From the NCBI GenBank assembly GCA_013042825.1, contig JABDPL010000217.1, forward strand, positions 1 through 7,367: a stretch of DNA of 7,367 nucleotides, written 5' to 3'. The notes beneath the pieces were generated by a model. That model was not told the DNA's origin. It made no database searches and was given only the letters and a program-made list of their open reading frames with translations. Of this stretch, positions 6,114 through 7,367 are shown in pieces. This DNA comes from Flavobacteriaceae bacterium. GTDB taxonomy: Bacteria; Bacteroidota; Bacteroidia; Flavobacteriales; Flavobacteriaceae. Position 1 is the stretch's first letter. Every line of letters begins with the position of its first letter. The position numbers were made by a program, and so were the translations under genes.

Positions 6114-7367
6114 ATGAAGAAGTTGATTTTTCTTGCTTTCCTGGTGTGCTTTACGATCAATTATGCCCAGGTTGAAGTAGAAAAACATCATCGTGCCCGC
6201 ATTTATTTTCAATCCCAGAGCGAACTTCATCATTTGGGTGATCTCGGACTTCCGGTTGATCATGGCATAAAAAAGCCGAATGTATATATCGAATCAGATT
6301 TTTCGTCATCAGAGATAAATCGGGCCAGGGAAAATGGCTACCTGATCGAGATTCTTATCGAAGATGTAGCCAACTTCTATCTAGAACAGAACAAACCTTC
6401 TGATGTTGCAAGAACCACTCAGAATGCCGATTGTATAAATTCCGGAAGCAATTATCAAACTCCGGTAAATTTTAATGTCTGGCCGGCATCTAATTTTGGA
6501 GGTTACTATACCTATTCACAGGTTTTACAGGAATTGGATGATATGGCCGCATTATATCCTAACCTGATCAGCTCGCGGGCAAACATAAGCACATTCACGA
6601 CAGAAGGCACCGCGAATAATGGAACGAATCCTCCTATTGGCGGCAATACTATTCAATGGGTTAAAATAAGTGATAATCCCAACTCGAATTCCGAGGGTGA
6701 ACCCCAGATTTTATATACCTCTATTCACCATGCACGGGAGCCAGCAAGTCTTTCACAATTGCTGTTCTATATGTGGTACCTTCTTGAGAATTATAACTCA
6801 GATCCAGAAGTTCAGGCCATTGTTGAAAATACAGAGCTCTATTTCGTTCCTGTTGTTAATCCTGATGGGTATTTATACAACGAACTTACAGCACCGAATG
6901 GTGGCGGACTCTGGAGAAAGAACAGAAAAAACACCAATGGTGTTGATAACAACCGAAATTATGATTACCATATTAATGGTGATCCCAACAACACTACCTG
7001 GGGTGGGCCAGGCTCGTCCGCCAATCCGAGTTCATCTCTTTATCATGGAACCGGGCCTTTTTCGGAAGTTGAAAATCAGGCTATAAAGTGGTTTGTTGAA
7101 CAACATGATTTTGTTTTAGCTTTAAACAACCATACTTTCGGAGAACTGGTGTATTATCCTTTCGGATATGACGATGTCCCAACCCCGGATGATGATATCT
7201 TTCGGGGCATTACCGAGGTTCTTGTTTCTGAAAATGGCTACACTCCCATTCGTGATTTTCCTTTTGCCGGAGATAGTGATGATTTCATGTACGGAACTGT
7301 GGGTACCCATCAGAAAATCTTTGCTATGACACCTGAAATATCAACCAGTTTCTGGCCGGCCCAGGCG
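6114..7367 (+). CDS. Exported M14 family zinc carboxypeptidase, 3'-truncated by window edge
   Basis: An open frame of 418 codons runs from ATG 6114 to the last base without a stop. Residues 1-18 are a signal peptide (MKK, hydrophobic core, NYA before Q19). Residues 19 to about 105 resemble the propeptide-like region often preceding this domain in Bacteroidota. The M14 catalytic domain follows from about 125. Zinc ligands are H206 and E209 in HHARE and H340 in LNNHTFGELVYYPFGY. R271 in WRKNRK and N280-R281 in DNNRNYD match the substrate-carboxylate residues Arg127 and Asn144-Arg145 of carboxypeptidase A. E408 in TPEIS matches the catalytic Glu270. At the Tyr248 position I read F382 (segment FPFAGDSDDF). 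The enzyme should remove C-terminal amino acids from peptides outside the cytoplasm; its preference cannot be read from what is visible. Related proteins often end in a T9SS sorting domain, which would lie beyond the edge. Cys12 is not in a valid lipobox. The ATG is 30 bases after purL and has no Shine-Dalgarno. Confidence 0.93.
   Translation, partial: MKKLIFLAFLVCFTINYAQVEVEKHHRARIYFQSQSELHHLGDLGLPVDHGIKKPNVYIESDFSSSEINRARENGYLIEILIEDVANFYLEQNKPSDVARTTQNADCINSGSNYQTPVNFNVWPASNFGGYYTYSQVLQELDDMAALYPNLISSRANISTFTTEGTANNGTNPPIGGNTIQWVKISDNPNSNSEGEPQILYTSIHHAREPASLSQLLFYMWYLLENYNSDPEVQAIVENTELYFVPVVNPDGYLYNELTAPNGGGLWRKNRKNTNGVDNNRNYDYHINGDPNNTTWGGPGSSANPSSSLYHGTGPFSEVENQAIKWFVEQHDFVLALNNHTFGELVYYPFGYDDVPTPDDDIFRGITEVLVSENGYTPIRDFPFAGDSDDFMYGTVGTHQKIFAMTPEISTSFWPAQA

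Noticed and set aside
6114..6152. Possible lipoprotein signal with Cys12 in the carboxypeptidase
   Set aside because: The residue before Cys12 is Val, not Gly, Ala or Ser, and a normal signal peptidase I site follows at A18-Q19.
6670..7086. A 138-codon plus-strand open frame starting with ATG
   Set aside because: It is a shifted reading of the carboxypeptidase gene, whose own frame carries HHARE, DNNRNYD and the other catalytic motifs across the same bases.
1..7367. Mobile elements, tRNA genes, CRISPR arrays or long repeats
   Set aside because: No transposase, integrase, terminal inverted repeats, regularly spaced repeats or cloverleaf-like segments were seen; almost all of the window is accounted for by five intact or edge-cut genes.

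Overview
The window looks like ordinary chromosome of a Bacteroidota bacterium, most likely a member of the Flavobacteriia. Three observations point there. One exported enzyme carries a C-terminal type IX secretion (T9SS) type A sorting domain. The gene starts lack clear Shine-Dalgarno sequences. The best promoter-like boxes fit the Bacteroidota -7 element TAnnTTTG rather than a sigma-70 TATAAT box. Base composition looks moderately AT-rich by eye (not calculated). All five genes are on the + strand and packed tightly, and nothing in the window suggests a phage, transposon, CRISPR array or RNA gene.

Layout. (1) Bases 1-321 are the C-terminal third or so of an RsmB/NOP-type RNA cytosine-5 methyltransferase, cut by the left edge. 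(2) Five bases later, 327-1412 encodes a secreted endonuclease I family nuclease with a signal peptide and a T9SS sorting domain. (3) Bases 1444-2307 (a TTG at 1417 is an alternative start) encode a fructosamine-kinase family protein, complete with its kinase signatures. (4) A 110-base gap, 2308-2417, holds a weak hairpin and a good Bacteroidota -7 box. It leads into purL (2418-6083), a full-length single-chain FGAM synthase of 1221 residues. (5) After a 30-base gap, 6114 to the right edge is the start of an exported M14 zinc carboxypeptidase, open at the 3' end. Its catalytic residues are all visible, but its C-terminus lies outside the window.

How they fit together. The first three genes are so close that they are probably co-transcribed, although their functions (rRNA modification, extracellular DNA/RNA breakdown, repair of glycated amines) are not an obvious pathway. 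purL appears to have its own promoter. The nuclease and the carboxypeptidase both look like exported scavenging enzymes, releasing nucleotides and amino acids outside the cell, while purL makes purines inside. That pairing is suggestive only. I did not find a convincing undescribed system. The most useful second looks are a Phe where carboxypeptidase A has Tyr248, an Asp-rich metal-loop-like segment in the nuclease, and the compact methyltransferase-nuclease-kinase cluster.
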